A DNA stretch of 64,000 nucleotides, from positions 64,769,125-64,833,124 of the forward strand of contig NC_083885.1 in the NCBI RefSeq assembly GCF_032452875.1. The letters run 5' to 3'. A program made the position numbers and the translations under genes. This DNA is from Bos javanicus (Eukaryota > Chordata > Mammalia > Artiodactyla > Bovidae). Below are positions 32,213-41,662 of this stretch, piece by piece. Under the pieces are notes generated by a model. That model worked only from the letters and a program-made list of their open reading frames with translations. It had not been told where the DNA came from and did not search any database. Numbering within the stretch: the stretch's first letter is position 1; each line of letters begins with the position of its first letter.

Positions 32213-32393
32213 CTGGGATGGCTCAGTTGGTAAAGAATCTGCCTGCAATGCCAGAGACCCAAGTTTGATCCCTGGGTAGGGAAGATCTCCTGGAGAAGGA
32301 AATGGCCACCCACTCCAGTGTCCTTGCCTGGAGAATCCCATGGACAGAGGAGCATGGCGGGCTACAGTCGGACATGATGGAGCGATTAACACG
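32213..32393 (+). repeat. Bov-tA SINE
   Basis: 'gatggctcagttggtaaag', 'aagtttgatccctggg', body to 'ggagcgattaacac'. A short deletion in the body removes part of the 'ccatggggtcgc' segment. Confidence 0.88.
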
Positions 32394-32879
32394 AGCTGGG
32401 TTCATAATGGCAGGGATCTTGCCGTGTCCTACCTGGTAGGCCACGGGGTGGCCATGCACCCTACTAGGGGAGGACCTGTGGTCACCCTCCACGGGGTGGA
32501 GGGGGTCCTGACCCCACTGGGAAGACGGATGGTCTGACATGTTGTCTGGGGAGGACACAGCACGGAACGGGATGAGACCCCGCCCATCAGCCCCCAGCCC
32601 TGCTGTCTCCTCCACGGAGAAGTGGCCCTCTGTGGCCACAAGCCTATTCCTTTCTCAGACTCTGCCTGCTGCATGCATTTCTTTCCAGCTGGATAGGTTT
32701 TAGAGTAACTCTGTGATGTTTTTCTTCTCTTTTTTTTTAATCTAAGAAAAAAATCATATTTGTTGTAGAAACTTGAGAAAATACAGATTAAAATAAAGAA
32801 AGAAAAACTGGTTACAGTCCCCGCCGGGCACCAAATCTGTTTTCAGGCCTTTTTTTTTTTTCTCTTTGTTTTTGTCTGA
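32394..32879. other. Unique sequence, A-rich second half
   Basis: No gene. A 15-base word 'cctgaccccactggg'-type inverted text around 32480-32530 is not strong enough to call. 32745-32830 may be an old L1 trace. Confidence 0.4.
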
Positions 32880-33096
32880 TTTTGGCTTCCTAGGTGGCTC
32901 AGTAGTATTAAAAAAGAAAAGAAAATCTTCCTGCCAACGCAGGAGACCTGGGTTTGATCCCTGAGTCAGGAAGAACCCCAGAAAAAAGGGAATAGCAACC
33001 CACTCCAGTATTCCTGCCTGGAGAACTCCAGGGACAGAGGAACCTAGTGGACTACAGTCCATGGGGTCACAGAGTTGGATGTGACTAACACTTTCG
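32880..33096 (+). repeat. Bov-tA SINE
   Basis: Head interrupted by an A-rich expansion around 32905-32925, B box 'gggtttgatccctgag', body to 'gatgtgactaacactttc'. Confidence 0.85.
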
Positions 33097-33140
33097 GGCT
33101 TCCCCGGGTGGATCAGACAGTAAAGAACATGCCCTCCCTG
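33097..33140 (+). repeat. Bov-tA head fragment
   Basis: 'gggcttccccgggtggatc' and 'acagtaaagaacatgcc' only, directly after the previous SINE, suggesting a second insertion or a tandem product. Confidence 0.65.
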
Positions 33141-33164
33141 TCACCACCACCTCTTCTCTGAATT

Positions 33165-33710
33165 CAGAGATAGTGGATTACAGCATTATATGAGTTTCAG
33201 GTGTAGAGCGGACTGACTCACAATTTTTAAAGGCTATACACCATTTGTAGTCCCTGTAAACTATTGACTACTTTCCGCATGCTTTATAGTTACAGTATAT
33301 CCACATAGCTTATCTATTTTATGCATAGAAGTTTGTATCTTTTAATCCTCAGTGGTAAAGAACCAGCCTGCCAGTGCAGGAGACTTGGATTCAATCCCTG
33401 TGTCAGGAAGACCCCCTGGAGAAGGAAACGGCAACCCACTCCAGGATTCTTGCCTGGAGGATCTGATGGACAGAGGAGCCTGGCGGGCTACAGGTCACAA
33501 AGGGTCGGACACGACTGAGCACTCAGCATCTCCCCTGCACTGCCTCTCCCCACTTCCCTCTCCCCACTGGTAACCACGGGTCTGTTCTCCACTTCTGTGA
33601 GCCTGTTTCTCTTTTTTCGTTGTTGTTATGTTCACGCGTTTGTTTTCTATTTCAGATCCCACATACGAGTGATATCATGCCGTACTTTCCCTTCGTATTT
33701 CAGTAAATCC
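33165..33710 (-). repeat. L1 3' UTR, antisense, interrupted
   Basis: 'gatagtggattacagcatt', 'gtccctgtaaactattgac', then a Bov-tA (33346-33526), then 'ccactggtaaccacgggtc' and 'gatcccacatacgagtg'. Confidence 0.7.
33346..33526 (+). repeat. Bov-tA SINE, 5'-truncated
   Basis: Starts mid-head at 'cagtggtaaagaaccagcc' and ends 'gacacgactgagcactcagc'; part of the body near 'ggtcacaaagggtcgg' is deleted. Confidence 0.88.
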
Positions 33711-33725
33711 ATGCTGTTCTCTGTC

Positions 33726-33737
33726 GCCCTCTGCTGG
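33726..33737 (-). promoter_or_regulatory. CTCF-type core motif
   Basis: The minus strand reads 'ccagcagagggc', matching every position of the degenerate core CCASYAGRKGGC, followed by 'gacag'. Lies in sequence I do not assign to a repeat. Occupancy cannot be judged from sequence. Confidence 0.45.
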
Positions 33738-33924
33738 CGATTCTGTTCATTGTGACCAGCGTTTCTCCCGAGCCACGCGCCCCACCAGAAAGGCCGCAGG
33801 CTCGCAGGTCCCGAGCCCTTGAAATGGGGCTGGTGTGAACCGACGTGTGCTGTAAAGTGTGACACACACCGGGTTTCAGAGGCTGTGGGAGGAAAAGGAG
33901 ACGAGGCAGCTCGTTGGCAGTGTT

Positions 33925-34057
33925 GGTTTTGTTTTGTTTGTTCTTAAGCACCTCACCTGGCTTTGGGGCTTTTACTTCCCAACCAGGGATGGAAGCCGGG
34001 GCCCTTGGCATGAGAGGGCAGGACCCTAACCACAGGAGCCCAGGGAGTTCCCAGCCG
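33925..34057 (-). repeat. CHR SINE, diverged
   Basis: T/G-rich tail, 'caaccagggatggaagccgg', 'accacaggagcccagggag'. More diverged than most copies. Confidence 0.7.
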
Positions 34058-34094
34058 TGATACTGAGGACGTGTGAGGCAATCTTGAACATGTA

Positions 34095-34250
34095 GTTGAC
34101 CCTTGAGCAGCACAGGCTGGGCGGCTGAGCCTCTGAAGATTTGAGTGTAACTTACAGTCAGCCCTCGTGCCCAGGCTTCCTCCCTGTCCCGGGCTCTGTA
34201 TACTCAGGGCATGTCTACTCTCCCATTTCCTCGTGAAAAATAATCGGCGT
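34095..34250 (+). repeat. Tigger-like DNA transposon remnant
   Basis: 'agttgacccttgagcagc' with a later 'cagtcagccctcgtgcc' matches the terminal part of non-autonomous Tigger (TcMar) elements. Confidence 0.55.
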
Positions 34251-34399
34251 ACAAGTTGGCTGCATTGGGTTAAATGAGAGCTGGTCTTAAAATCAATTTC
34301 ACTGGTTCTTTTTCTGTTTTTTTAATGAGGATACTAGGAAATGTTGTTAGCTATGTGGCTTGAGTTATATTTCTTTATATGCCATTGGTCTGGACTATT

Positions 34400-34592
34400 A
34401 TAAATGTATGTGTGTGGACCAGGCTTGGGGGCCAGGTCCCTCGTTCCTGTGGGGGCCGTCCAGTGTGCTGTGGGATACTGACGGGGGTCTTCGGATATCA
34501 GCAGCATCAGCCCTCAGTTGTGACAACAAAAATGCCTCCAGATGTTGACAAATTGTCCCCTGAGATCACCCTCAATTAAGAACCACTGATTT
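34400..34592 (-). repeat. MER20-like hAT DNA transposon
   Basis: Antisense order 'agtgtgctgtgggatac', 'agttgtgacaacaaaaatg', 'ccagatgttgacaaattg', 'taagaaccactg', as at 24040. Confidence 0.65.
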
Positions 34593-34689
34593 ATATGTGT
34601 GTGCGTTCAGTCTACGTATTTTTAATTTATAAAATATATTATGTATTTTATATATAAATCTATTTATTGATTTTATGTACATATATACA

Positions 34690-35095
34690 GATGTGAGAGT
34701 TGGACTATAAAAAAAGCTGAGCGCCGAAGAATTGATGCTTTTCAACTATGGTGTTGGAGAAGACTCTTGAGAGTCCCTTGGACTTCAAGGAGATGCAACC
34801 AGTCCATTCTGAAGGAGATCAGCCCTGGGATTTCTTTGGAAGGAATGATGCTAAAGCTGAAACTCCAGTACTTTGGCCACCTCATGTGAAGAACTGACTC
34901 ACTGGAAGAGACCCTGATGCTGGGAAAGATTGAGGGCAGGAGGAGAAGGGGACAACAGAGGATGAGATGGTTGGATGGCATCACTGACTCAATGGACATG
35001 GGTTTGGGTGGACTCCGGGAGTTGCTGGACAGGGAGGCCTGGCGTGCTTCGGTCCGTGGGGTTGCAGAGTCGGACACGACTGAGTGACTGAACAC
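34690..35095 (+). mobile_element. BovB 3' end, sense
   Basis: 'gatgtgagagttggac' start, 'gaattgatgcttttcaac', through to 'cggacacgactgagtgactg'. Lies just after an AT-rich block (34610-34690). Confidence 0.9.
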
Positions 35096-35104
35096 GCAAT
35101 GGGT

Positions 35105-35342
35105 AAAATACAGCTGGCCCTTGAACAATACAGGTTTGAACTTCACAGATCCATTTATCTGCAACTTTTTCTCACTAGTACTTCCCGCAGTACTACACGA
35201 TGAGACCTACAGACACTAAGAAACCAAGCATACAGGGGACTGGCACCAAGTTACATGCAGATTTTTGACTGCACGGAGTCAGCACCTCTAACACCCCCAT
35301 GCTGTTTAGGGGTCCACGCTGTTTAGGGGCCAACTGTGTATT
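35105..35342 (+). repeat. Tigger-like DNA transposon remnant
   Basis: 'cagctggcccttgaacaat', 'atttttgactgcacggag', and a duplicated 'gctgtttaggggtcca' / 'gctgtttaggggccaac' at its end. Same family as 34095. Confidence 0.6.
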
Positions 35343-35419
35343 GATTATTAATTATTTACTATATGTACTTCAAGGTATACATATATTTACGAAGTAAAAA
35401 AATATATACAAAAGACAAC

Positions 35420-35640
35420 TACACATAACCCTTCCTGAGCCCCTGTCATGTGCAAGCTCCGTGTTCAGTGCTTAGGGGATTTTCCCTCCCAGTGCTCGCA
35501 GTGCCCCACGGATGGGCGTTATTATCGTCCTTTCATGCAGAGGAAGAACGGGAGGCACAGGGAGGTTAAGCCACTGGCCCCGGGTGCACAGCTCGCTGAC
35601 CTGGATTCAAATCCAGAGGTACCACTGAGGAGCGCCTGCC
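35420..35640 (-). repeat. MIR SINE, antisense
   Basis: 'gggaggcacagggaggttaag', 'gtgcacagctcgctgac', 'ctggattcaaatcc' in MIR antisense order. Confidence 0.75.
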
Positions 35641-35649
35641 CCACAGCCA

Positions 35650-36000
35650 CGGGCGGACCTGTAAGCCCCGGGATCTCCGTGTGTCGTAGAGCAATGTGAC
35701 GATAGTTATGGCAGTGTAGTGTAAACACGACGTTTGCTAAGAGGGTAAATCGCTGAGTATTCAGCACATACCTGAAGAGGAAGGAGAGGAGGAAGAGGAG
35801 GTGGAGGGAGGGGAGAAAGGAAGGAAGGAAGGAGAAAGGAAAGAAGGAAAAACTGGCGACTTGGAGATGATGGATATATTAACGTGATTGTGATGGTTAC
35901 TTCACAGTGTATACTTGCATCAAATCGCCATTCTGTCCAACTTAAATGTATACAATTTTAACGTGTCGGTTATACGTCAATAAAGCTGAGACAATAAAGC
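35650..36000 (+). repeat. Old L1 3' UTR with GGAA-rich microsatellite
   Basis: 'cgtgattgtgatggttac', 'cacagtgtatacttgc', 'tatacgtcaataaagctg' are the end of an old mammalian L1. A purine microsatellite (GGAA/GAGGA units) occupies about 35773-35853. Confidence 0.7.
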
Positions 36001-36224
36001 CCAGGCCCTCCATCCGTGGGGGGGTCCGTGTGCCGCGCGCCCTTCTTGGAACAGGCGCCCTCCCGGGGGACGGGGTGTGGAGGAGGGGGGTCAGGGTCAC
36101 AACATCTACCTCCCGTGGAGGCGGGAAGAATCCAGATACTCCATCCCTTCCAGTCTGCTCCTGCGAGACTGCAGTAGAAGGGAAAACACTGATTTGCTCA
36201 CCCATTCGTTCACCCGAGTCAGAC

Positions 36225-36292
36225 TGTCTGTCCTCTGGACCTACTATGTGCCGGGCACGGCCCAACGCTCTCAGGGCCCCAGGTAACTAGGG
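36225..36292 (-). repeat. MIR fragment, antisense
   Basis: 'acctactatgtgccgggcac' is the 3' part of MIR in reverse. Confidence 0.5.
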
Positions 36293-36380
36293 CAGCACAA
36301 CTCTCAGAGACCCCTGACCCCAGCAGAAGACAGGACCCCGCTGCAGACACACGCAGCTCATTTGGAGGAAGTCAAACGGG

Positions 36381-36592
36381 CGGGAACCTGCCTGATGGCT
36401 CAGACGGTAAAGAATCTGCCTGCCAATGCGGGAGACCCGGGTTCCGCCCGGGTGGGGACGGTCCCAAGGACGAGGGCATGGCCACGCACTCCAGTATTCT
36501 CGCCTGGAGAATCCCATGGACAGAGGAGCCTGGCGGGCCACATACAATCCATGGGGTACCAAAGAGTCGGACACTACTCAGCACACACTACA
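36381..36592 (+). repeat. Bov-tA SINE
   Basis: 'gctcagacggtaaagaatc', altered B box 'gggttccgcccgg', body to 'ggacactactcagcacac'. Confidence 0.9.
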
Positions 36593-36612
36593 GGAAAATG
36601 ATGGGGATGGGG

Positions 36613-36630
36613 TTCTAGAAGATTCTAGAA
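36613..36630. promoter_or_regulatory. Perfect four-unit heat-shock element
   Basis: 'ttctagaagattctagaa' is four alternating inverted nGAAn units (TTC-GAA-TTC-GAA, each 2 bases apart), the optimal HSF trimer binding pattern. It lies about 70 bases upstream of a CpG-rich block that also holds an X-box. Whether a transcript starts there is not visible. Confidence 0.6.
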
Positions 36631-36679
36631 TCTTTACTTTTATCTAAAAATCTCTACCTTTCTCCAGAGCAGAGAACCC

Positions 36680-37120
36680 CATGAAGTCTCTTCTATATTG
36701 TGGAAGGGAGGTTCAGAATGGGGGTGGGCGAGAGGCCAGAGCCCCCCTTCTCAGCATCACCCCCCAAGAACTCTCCCCCTCCCCAGAGTCCAGGCAAGGG
36801 TTCGAACACGCACGCACACAGTCTAAGTCCTGCGCCTGGAAAATTCCAGGCTCCGGGGTCCTCCCCGACTCCCCCGCCCCTCGCCCGCTCCTGCCGCAGC
36901 CCCCACCACCTCCCCGGCCGGCTGCGGTTTCCATAGCAACGGATGTCGCCCGCCGACAGCTCTCCAGGCTGATAAACAACCGCGCGGCCTGATGAGGGGG
37001 AGAGGGGGGAGGCCGGAGCAAGGGCTCCCCATTAGTAGGCCACTCACGACTTTGATCCAGTTAAAGTGCATCTTTAGACTGGGGTCTGTGCGGGGGCGGG
37101 CGGGGCGAAATCCAGGCGGG
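36680..37120. promoter_or_regulatory. GC/CpG-rich block, candidate promoter or enhancer
   Basis: Unique sequence with C-rich runs (Sp1-like 'cccccgcccc'), a dyad 'tggaaaattcca' at 36839-36850, an X-box at 36927-36940, and CpG words such as 'tgtcgcccgccgac' and 'aaccgcgcggcc'. No convincing open frame or splice pair. By architecture it resembles the blocks at 41.75 and 44.75 kb. Confidence 0.5.
36927..36940. promoter_or_regulatory. X-box (RFX-type) motif
   Basis: 'gtttccatagcaac' inside the CpG-rich block. The 5' context 'ggctgcg' is shared, with one change, by the X-box at 41807. Confidence 0.5.
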
Positions 37121-37340
37121 TTCTCTGCAGACATCCCAAGTGGCCCGAAAGAGCCGCAGATACCATCTACCCCACCTATTCGCCAGCGTGTTCCTTCATT
37201 CCTTAAACCACTTATTTATTCCAAACATATTGACTGGATTAAATAGATGATGAACACAGATAATTCAATTGCTACATTAATTCTGTGCCTATTTTAAGCT
37301 CCAGGCTTCTGTCTGGAGAGACCCAGGAGGACGAAGAAAA

Positions 37341-37381
37341 AGCCGCAGAGCCTCCTTCGAGGAGGCTCTGGGACTGCGGCT
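37341..37381 (+). other. Short GC-rich stem-loop
   Basis: 'agagcctcct' pairs with 'aggaggctct' across a 3-base loop, and the outer 'agccgc' pairs with 'gcggct' after a one-sided 6-base bulge. Too short for a typical miRNA precursor; could act as an RNA hairpin if transcribed. Confidence 0.4.
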
Positions 37382-37514
37382 CAGCTGCCAGGGCGCGGAT
37401 GCAGAGACTGTTTTGTTACGGTGGCAGGCGCGCAGTTCTAGGAAGACAGACCAAGCAGTGTCATTTTCAATTCGTGGTTTTCCTTTTTAACAGTAGTACA
37501 TTTTATTATTTTTT

Positions 37515-37611
37515 TGTATACCTATGGCTGATTCACATTGAGGTTTGGCAGAAAAAAACAAAAATCTGTAAACCAATTATCCTTCAACAAAAAAATTAAT
37601 TTAAAAAATCT
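37515..37611 (+). repeat. Young-type L1 3' terminus
   Basis: 'gtatacctatggctgattc', 'tctgtaaaccaattatcc', A-rich end; same family as 11932. Confidence 0.8.
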
Positions 37612-38440
37612 ACATTGAAGCATGGCTGGTTTACGATGTTGTGTTAGTTTCTGGGGTCCAGTGCAGTGATTCAGACATAGATATAAAGATACATATATAT
37701 ATACATATATATATGTATATATATAGAATAAATAATTTATTCTTTCTATTTATTCTATATATAAAGAATTTTTCAGATTCTTTTACATTCCAGGTTATTA
37801 CAAGATATTGAATATCGTTCCCTGTGCTATACACTAGATCTGTATTGGTTATTATTTTATATATAAAAGTATATATCTGATAATTCCAAACTCCTAATTT
37901 ATTCCTCCTCCCCGCACCCCCACATACGCCCTTGGTCACCATAAATTTATTTTCTATGTCTGTGAATCTGTTTCTGTTTTATAAGTAAGTTTGTTTTATC
38001 ATGTTTTTAGATTCCACATATAAAGCAATATCATGAGCTTTCCTGGTGGCTCAGTGGTAAAGAATCCGCCTGCCAATGCAGGAGACACAGGGGACACAGG
38101 TTTGATTCCTGGGTCGGGAATATCCCCCGGTGAAAGGAACGGCAACTCACTCCAGTATTCTTGCCTGGAAAATCTGATGGACAGAGGAGCCTGGCGGGCT
38201 ACAGTCCATCAAGTCAAAAAAGAGCTGGACACGACTAAGCGACTAAACAACAACATAAATGGTATCCTATGATGTTTGTCTTTCTCTGACTTACTTAACA
38301 CAGTATGATAATTTCTAGGTCCATCCATGTGGCTGCAAACAGCATTATCGTATTCTTTTTTATGGCTGAGTAATATTCCACTGTGTATATATACCACATC
38401 TTCTTTATCCATTCACCTGTCGATGGAAACTTAGGTTGCT
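37612..38440 (-). repeat. L1 3' end, antisense, interrupted
   Basis: Begins directly at the A-tail of the previous L1, so the two are tail-to-tail. 'cattgaagcatggctgg', a TA palindromic microsatellite (37690-37760), 'tccctgtgctatacact', then Bov-tA (38036-38258), then 'atggctgagtaatattcc'. Confidence 0.88.
38036..38258 (+). repeat. Bov-tA SINE nested in L1
   Basis: 'ctttcctggtggctcagtgg', 'caggtttgattcctggg', body to 'ggacacgactaagcgac'. Confidence 0.92.
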
Positions 38441-38694
38441 TTAGTGATAGGACATTTTAAATGGTGGTTTTGTCTCAACTGTGGACATAATAATCTTATG
38501 GGAAATATTGTCTAGTGAAAATTCAACGTTCCTGCCAGTGCCAAGTCAGCCTGTACCCTCTGAGGAATGTGGAACATCATCCTTGATGAGTCATTATAAG
38601 CACATCACTTTGGCAGCTCCCTCCTTTTAAAAACAGAATAGTCATTTTCGCATCCACTTTTCTGCAGCTTGCTGTTCCCTAATGTGAAGACAGC

Positions 38695-38820
38695 ATAGTT
38701 TGGTGGTTAAAAGCCTGCATTAAACGCACTGTCGAAATTTGACTCCCAGCTTGTCCACCTGTTACCCTGGGACTCTGGGCTTCCTCTCTCGGTGCCTCCA
38801 TTCCCCCAGCTCTAAAATAT
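38695..38820 (+). repeat. MIR SINE
   Basis: 'tggttaaaagcctgcatt', 'gactcccagcttgtccacc', 'ggtgcctccattcccccag': MIR head and core in sense. Confidence 0.65.
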
Positions 38821-38943
38821 CACCGACTCAGTGAACATGAGTCTGAGCAAACTCCAGGAGATAGTGAAGGACGGGGGAGCCTGGCGTGCTGCAGTCCATG
38901 GGGTCGCAAAGAGTCAGACACGACTGAGCAACTGAACACCAGC
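38820..38943 (+). mobile_element. BovB 3' terminus, sense, heavily truncated
   Basis: 'tcaccgactcagtgaacatg' to 'cacgactgagcaactgaac'; only the last 124 bases. Confidence 0.85.
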
Positions 38944-39308
38944 AAATCGGGGGTTGGGCTGAGAGTTGAAAGAAAGGCAGCGGGGAGGCGGGTGCCTGTG
39001 GGGTCTGTATACACAGCAAGTGAAATAAATAAATCCTGGCGATCAGTCTATACCGGGACTTCGGCGGATGACCCGTTCCTCATGCAGATTCAGAACATCC
39101 CGCTGTATGGTTGTCACGCGATATCTCACCTTGCGCGCTGAGGTTGCGCCACTCCTCTGGTAACCAACAAGGCTTCAGGCAACTCCGGCACGCCCCTGCG
39201 TGTGCATCTGTGCAGTTTATTCTTGGAAGGGGAACTGCCGGGTCAAAGGAAAAAAAGCCTTCTAATTTTGCATCTTTAATGCGAATCGCCCACCATAAAA
39301 ATCATGCC
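38944..39308. other. Unique-looking sequence
   Basis: No gene seen. Confidence 0.4.
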
Positions 39309-39448
39309 TGGGGGATTCCCTGGTGGCCCAGTGGTTAAGACTCTTCACTTCCAGTGCTTCCAATGCAAGGGGCACAGGTTCAAAGCCTAGTCAGGAAACC
39401 AGGATCCCACGTGCCGTTCAGTGCAGCCAAAGAAAAAAAATTTTTTAA
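39309..39448 (+). repeat. CHR SINE
   Basis: 'gggattccctggtggccc', with a short internal duplication 'cttccagtgcttccaatgc', B box 'ggttcaaagcctagtcagg'. Confidence 0.87.
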
Positions 39449-39477
39449 TTGATAACTATTTAAGTGTTCAAAGAAAA

Positions 39478-39722
39478 AGCCCACCAGTGCATAACTGTAT
39501 CTCCCAAACCATCCCTTCCCTCCCACCCTCACCGCCCCCCAAACAACCATGTTCGTTCCCCAAGTCTGTGGGTGTTTCTGTTTTGTAAATATGTCCATTT
39601 GTATCATTTGTTTAGAGTCCACATATAAGCAGTATCACAGGATATTTGCTTCTCTCTGACTGTACTTCACTTAGTATGATCATCTCCAGGGCCGTCCAGT
39701 TGCTGCAAATGGCATCATTTCA
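39478..39722 (-). repeat. L1 3' UTR, antisense
   Basis: 'gtgggtgtttctgttttg', 'gagtccacatataagcag', 'cacttagtatgatcatctcc'. Confidence 0.8.
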
Positions 39723-40262
39723 GATACTCATTTTAAAATAAAGGAGAGGGAGAGGATATATTAGTGTCCTTATGGAAATGAAAAATACTCTGAACTGTAC
39801 ACTGGGCACGAGCCCCAGCCCACCTTCTTCCTTTCCTGTGTCACCCTTGTGAGACTCTGAGCTGGGACCTTTGGGTTTCAGGGGTGTCTGGGACCTTGGG
39901 AGCAGGCTCCTCTCCCTGGGAAGAGATGCCCCTGAGGCTTCTCTCCCCCTTCACCTCTCCTGCTCTCAGTCCCAGGGTCAGACAGCGAGGTCTGCTCCTG
40001 TCTGAATATCAAGGCCCCCCAAGCCCGCCTCCCTTAACGGTTTATCCCTCCACAAACGCGTCCTCCATGTCTTGCTCTTCATTTCCTAAGTTGTTCTGCC
40101 TTTCAGACGCCTCTTCTCCCACCAAACATTGCATTGATGCCTCCACACATCTACGTGCCTGATAGCTGAGGCACCTACTGTGTGCAGGCACTGGGGTGGG
40201 CCAGGGTGCAGGAGGACACCGAGACAGGCGGTCTCCACCTCACAGAAGGGAACTCACTCTAG
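39723..40262. other. Unique sequence with MIR trace
   Basis: No gene. 40155-40185 'acctactgtgtgcaggcac' is an antisense MIR piece. Confidence 0.4.
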
Positions 40263-40272
40263 TGGGCAGTGG

Positions 40273-40446
40273 GGGGAGATAATAAAACAGGAAAAGGGTT
40301 AGGGCAAAAAAAAAAAAAGACCCTGATGCTGGGAAAGATTGAGGGGGTGGGGGGAGATAATAAAACAGGAAAAGGGTTAGGGCAAAAAAAAAAAAAGACC
40401 CTGATGCTGGGAAAGATTGAGGGGGTGGGGGGAGATAATAAAATAG
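40273..40446. repeat. 78-bp tandem repeat, about 2.2 copies
   Basis: Unit starts at 40273, 40351 and 40429. The first two copies look identical, including a run of about 13 A. Each unit joins 'agataataaaacagg' and 'aaaagggttagggc' to a BovB piece 'gaccctgatgctgggaaag'. As 78 is divisible by 3, an open frame repeats a 26-residue unit, but nothing suggests it is translated. Confidence 0.92.
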
Positions 40447-40455
40447 GACAAGGGT

Positions 40456-40760
40456 TCAGTTCAGTTCAGTCAGTCACGTCCAACTCTTGCGATCCCATGG
40501 ACTGCAGCATGCCAGGAAAAGGGTTAATTAGGGCAAATTAAAAAAAGGATTAGGGAAGGAAAAAAAAGGCTCTGATGCTGGGAAAGATTGAAGGTGGGAG
40601 AAGGGGGTGACAGAGGATGAGATGGTTGGATGGCATCATGACTCAATGGACATGAGTTTGAGCAAGCTCTGGGAGTTGGTGATGGACAGGGAGGCCTGGC
40701 GTGCTGCAGTCCATGGGGTGGCAAAGAGTTGGACACGACTGAGCGACTGAACTGACTAGG
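40456..40760 (+). mobile_element. BovB 3' end with inverted terminal piece
   Basis: An antisense BovB/Bov-A end ('gttcagttcagttcagtc' to 'actgcagcatgccagg', 40456-40517) precedes the sense BovB end (about 40563-40757, closing 'gagcgactgaactgac'). The two about 62-bp ends face each other and could pair. Confidence 0.82.
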
Positions 40761-40862
40761 GGAAATACGGAGATGGGGGTCAAAGGGTTGGAAGTTTCAA
40801 TTATGCAGTGAGTAAGTTCTGCAGATTTAATGTACAACCTGGTGACTGGTTAATACTACTAT

Positions 40863-41080
40863 GCATGTGTTAGTCACTCAGCCATGTCCAACTCTTCGTG
40901 ACCCCATGGACTGTGGCCTGCCAGGCTCCTCTGTCCATGGGGTTCTCCCAAGAAGAATACTGCCGTGGATAACCATTCCCTTCTGCAGACAGTCCCTTCT
41001 CCATCTGCAATCTTCCCAACCCAGGAACTGAACCCAGGTCTCCTGCATCGCAGGCAGATTCTTTACCATCTGAGTCATTA
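40863..41080 (-). repeat. Bov-A2 SINE
   Basis: 'tgttagtcactcagccatg', 'ggaactgaacccaggtctcc', head complement 'ctttaccatctgagtc'. Has an internal partial duplication ('cccttctgcagacagtcccttctcc'). Confidence 0.87.
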
Positions 41081-41149
41081 TAACAGTATACAAATTGTGT
41101 ACCTGACCTGTGCTAAGAGAGTTGATCCTAAATTCACTCACCGTAGACA

Positions 41150-41270
41150 CACACAAAGTTGTAACTGTGGGGTAAGGAGTGTGTCCATAACTCGATTGTG
41201 GTCATTTTCCAACATATACATATATCAAAACATCTCATAATTATACCTCAATAAAACTAGGGAAAGAAAA
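41150..41270 (+). repeat. Old L1 3' end
   Basis: 'actcgattgtggtcattt', 'catatatcaaaacatctc', 'ttatacctcaataaaac'. Confidence 0.7.
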
Positions 41271-41514
41271 GAAATGAAGAAGGTAATCTCAGGTGAAGGT
41301 AACCTCAGATGATATGTATAAAATAAAGTAGGATTCTGAGTAGGGGAGGGTAGGGAGCAGGGGGCTGAGTTCTTCTTTCGCTAAGGGTCTAAGGGCAGCC
41401 CAGGACTCTGGGTGTTTAGTTATTTCTCTCTCCCTCGCTTCCCCATTCTGACGCAGGTGAAAACTGGAACATAGTTTTTTTGTGTTTTTCCTTAAAATCC
41501 TGGCTACACTACGA

Positions 41515-41662
41515 CAGGCATGGCGCCGAGTGATTTACAAACAGCATTTATTATAATCTGCACCACACTCCAAGGATCCGGAAAATATACATATCTCCCC
41601 ACTTCTAGATGAGAACAGTGCCTCAGAACGGTGACGTCACTTTCCCATGATCCCCTATTTTT
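41515..41662 (-). repeat. MIR SINE, antisense, containing a CRE
   Basis: 'agatgagaacagtgcctcag' and 'gtcactttcccatgatc' fit antisense MIR. Inside, 'tgacgtca' (41632-41639) is a perfect palindromic cAMP-response element. Confidence 0.55.

Noticed and set aside
40298..40390. Telomere-like GGTTAGGG text
   Set aside because: Only single occurrences per 78-bp unit, with no tandem TTAGGG array.
40269..40541. Open frame with repeated 26-residue units
   Set aside because: It is the translation of a 78-bp minisatellite made of an A run and a BovB fragment; no promoter or conservation is visible.
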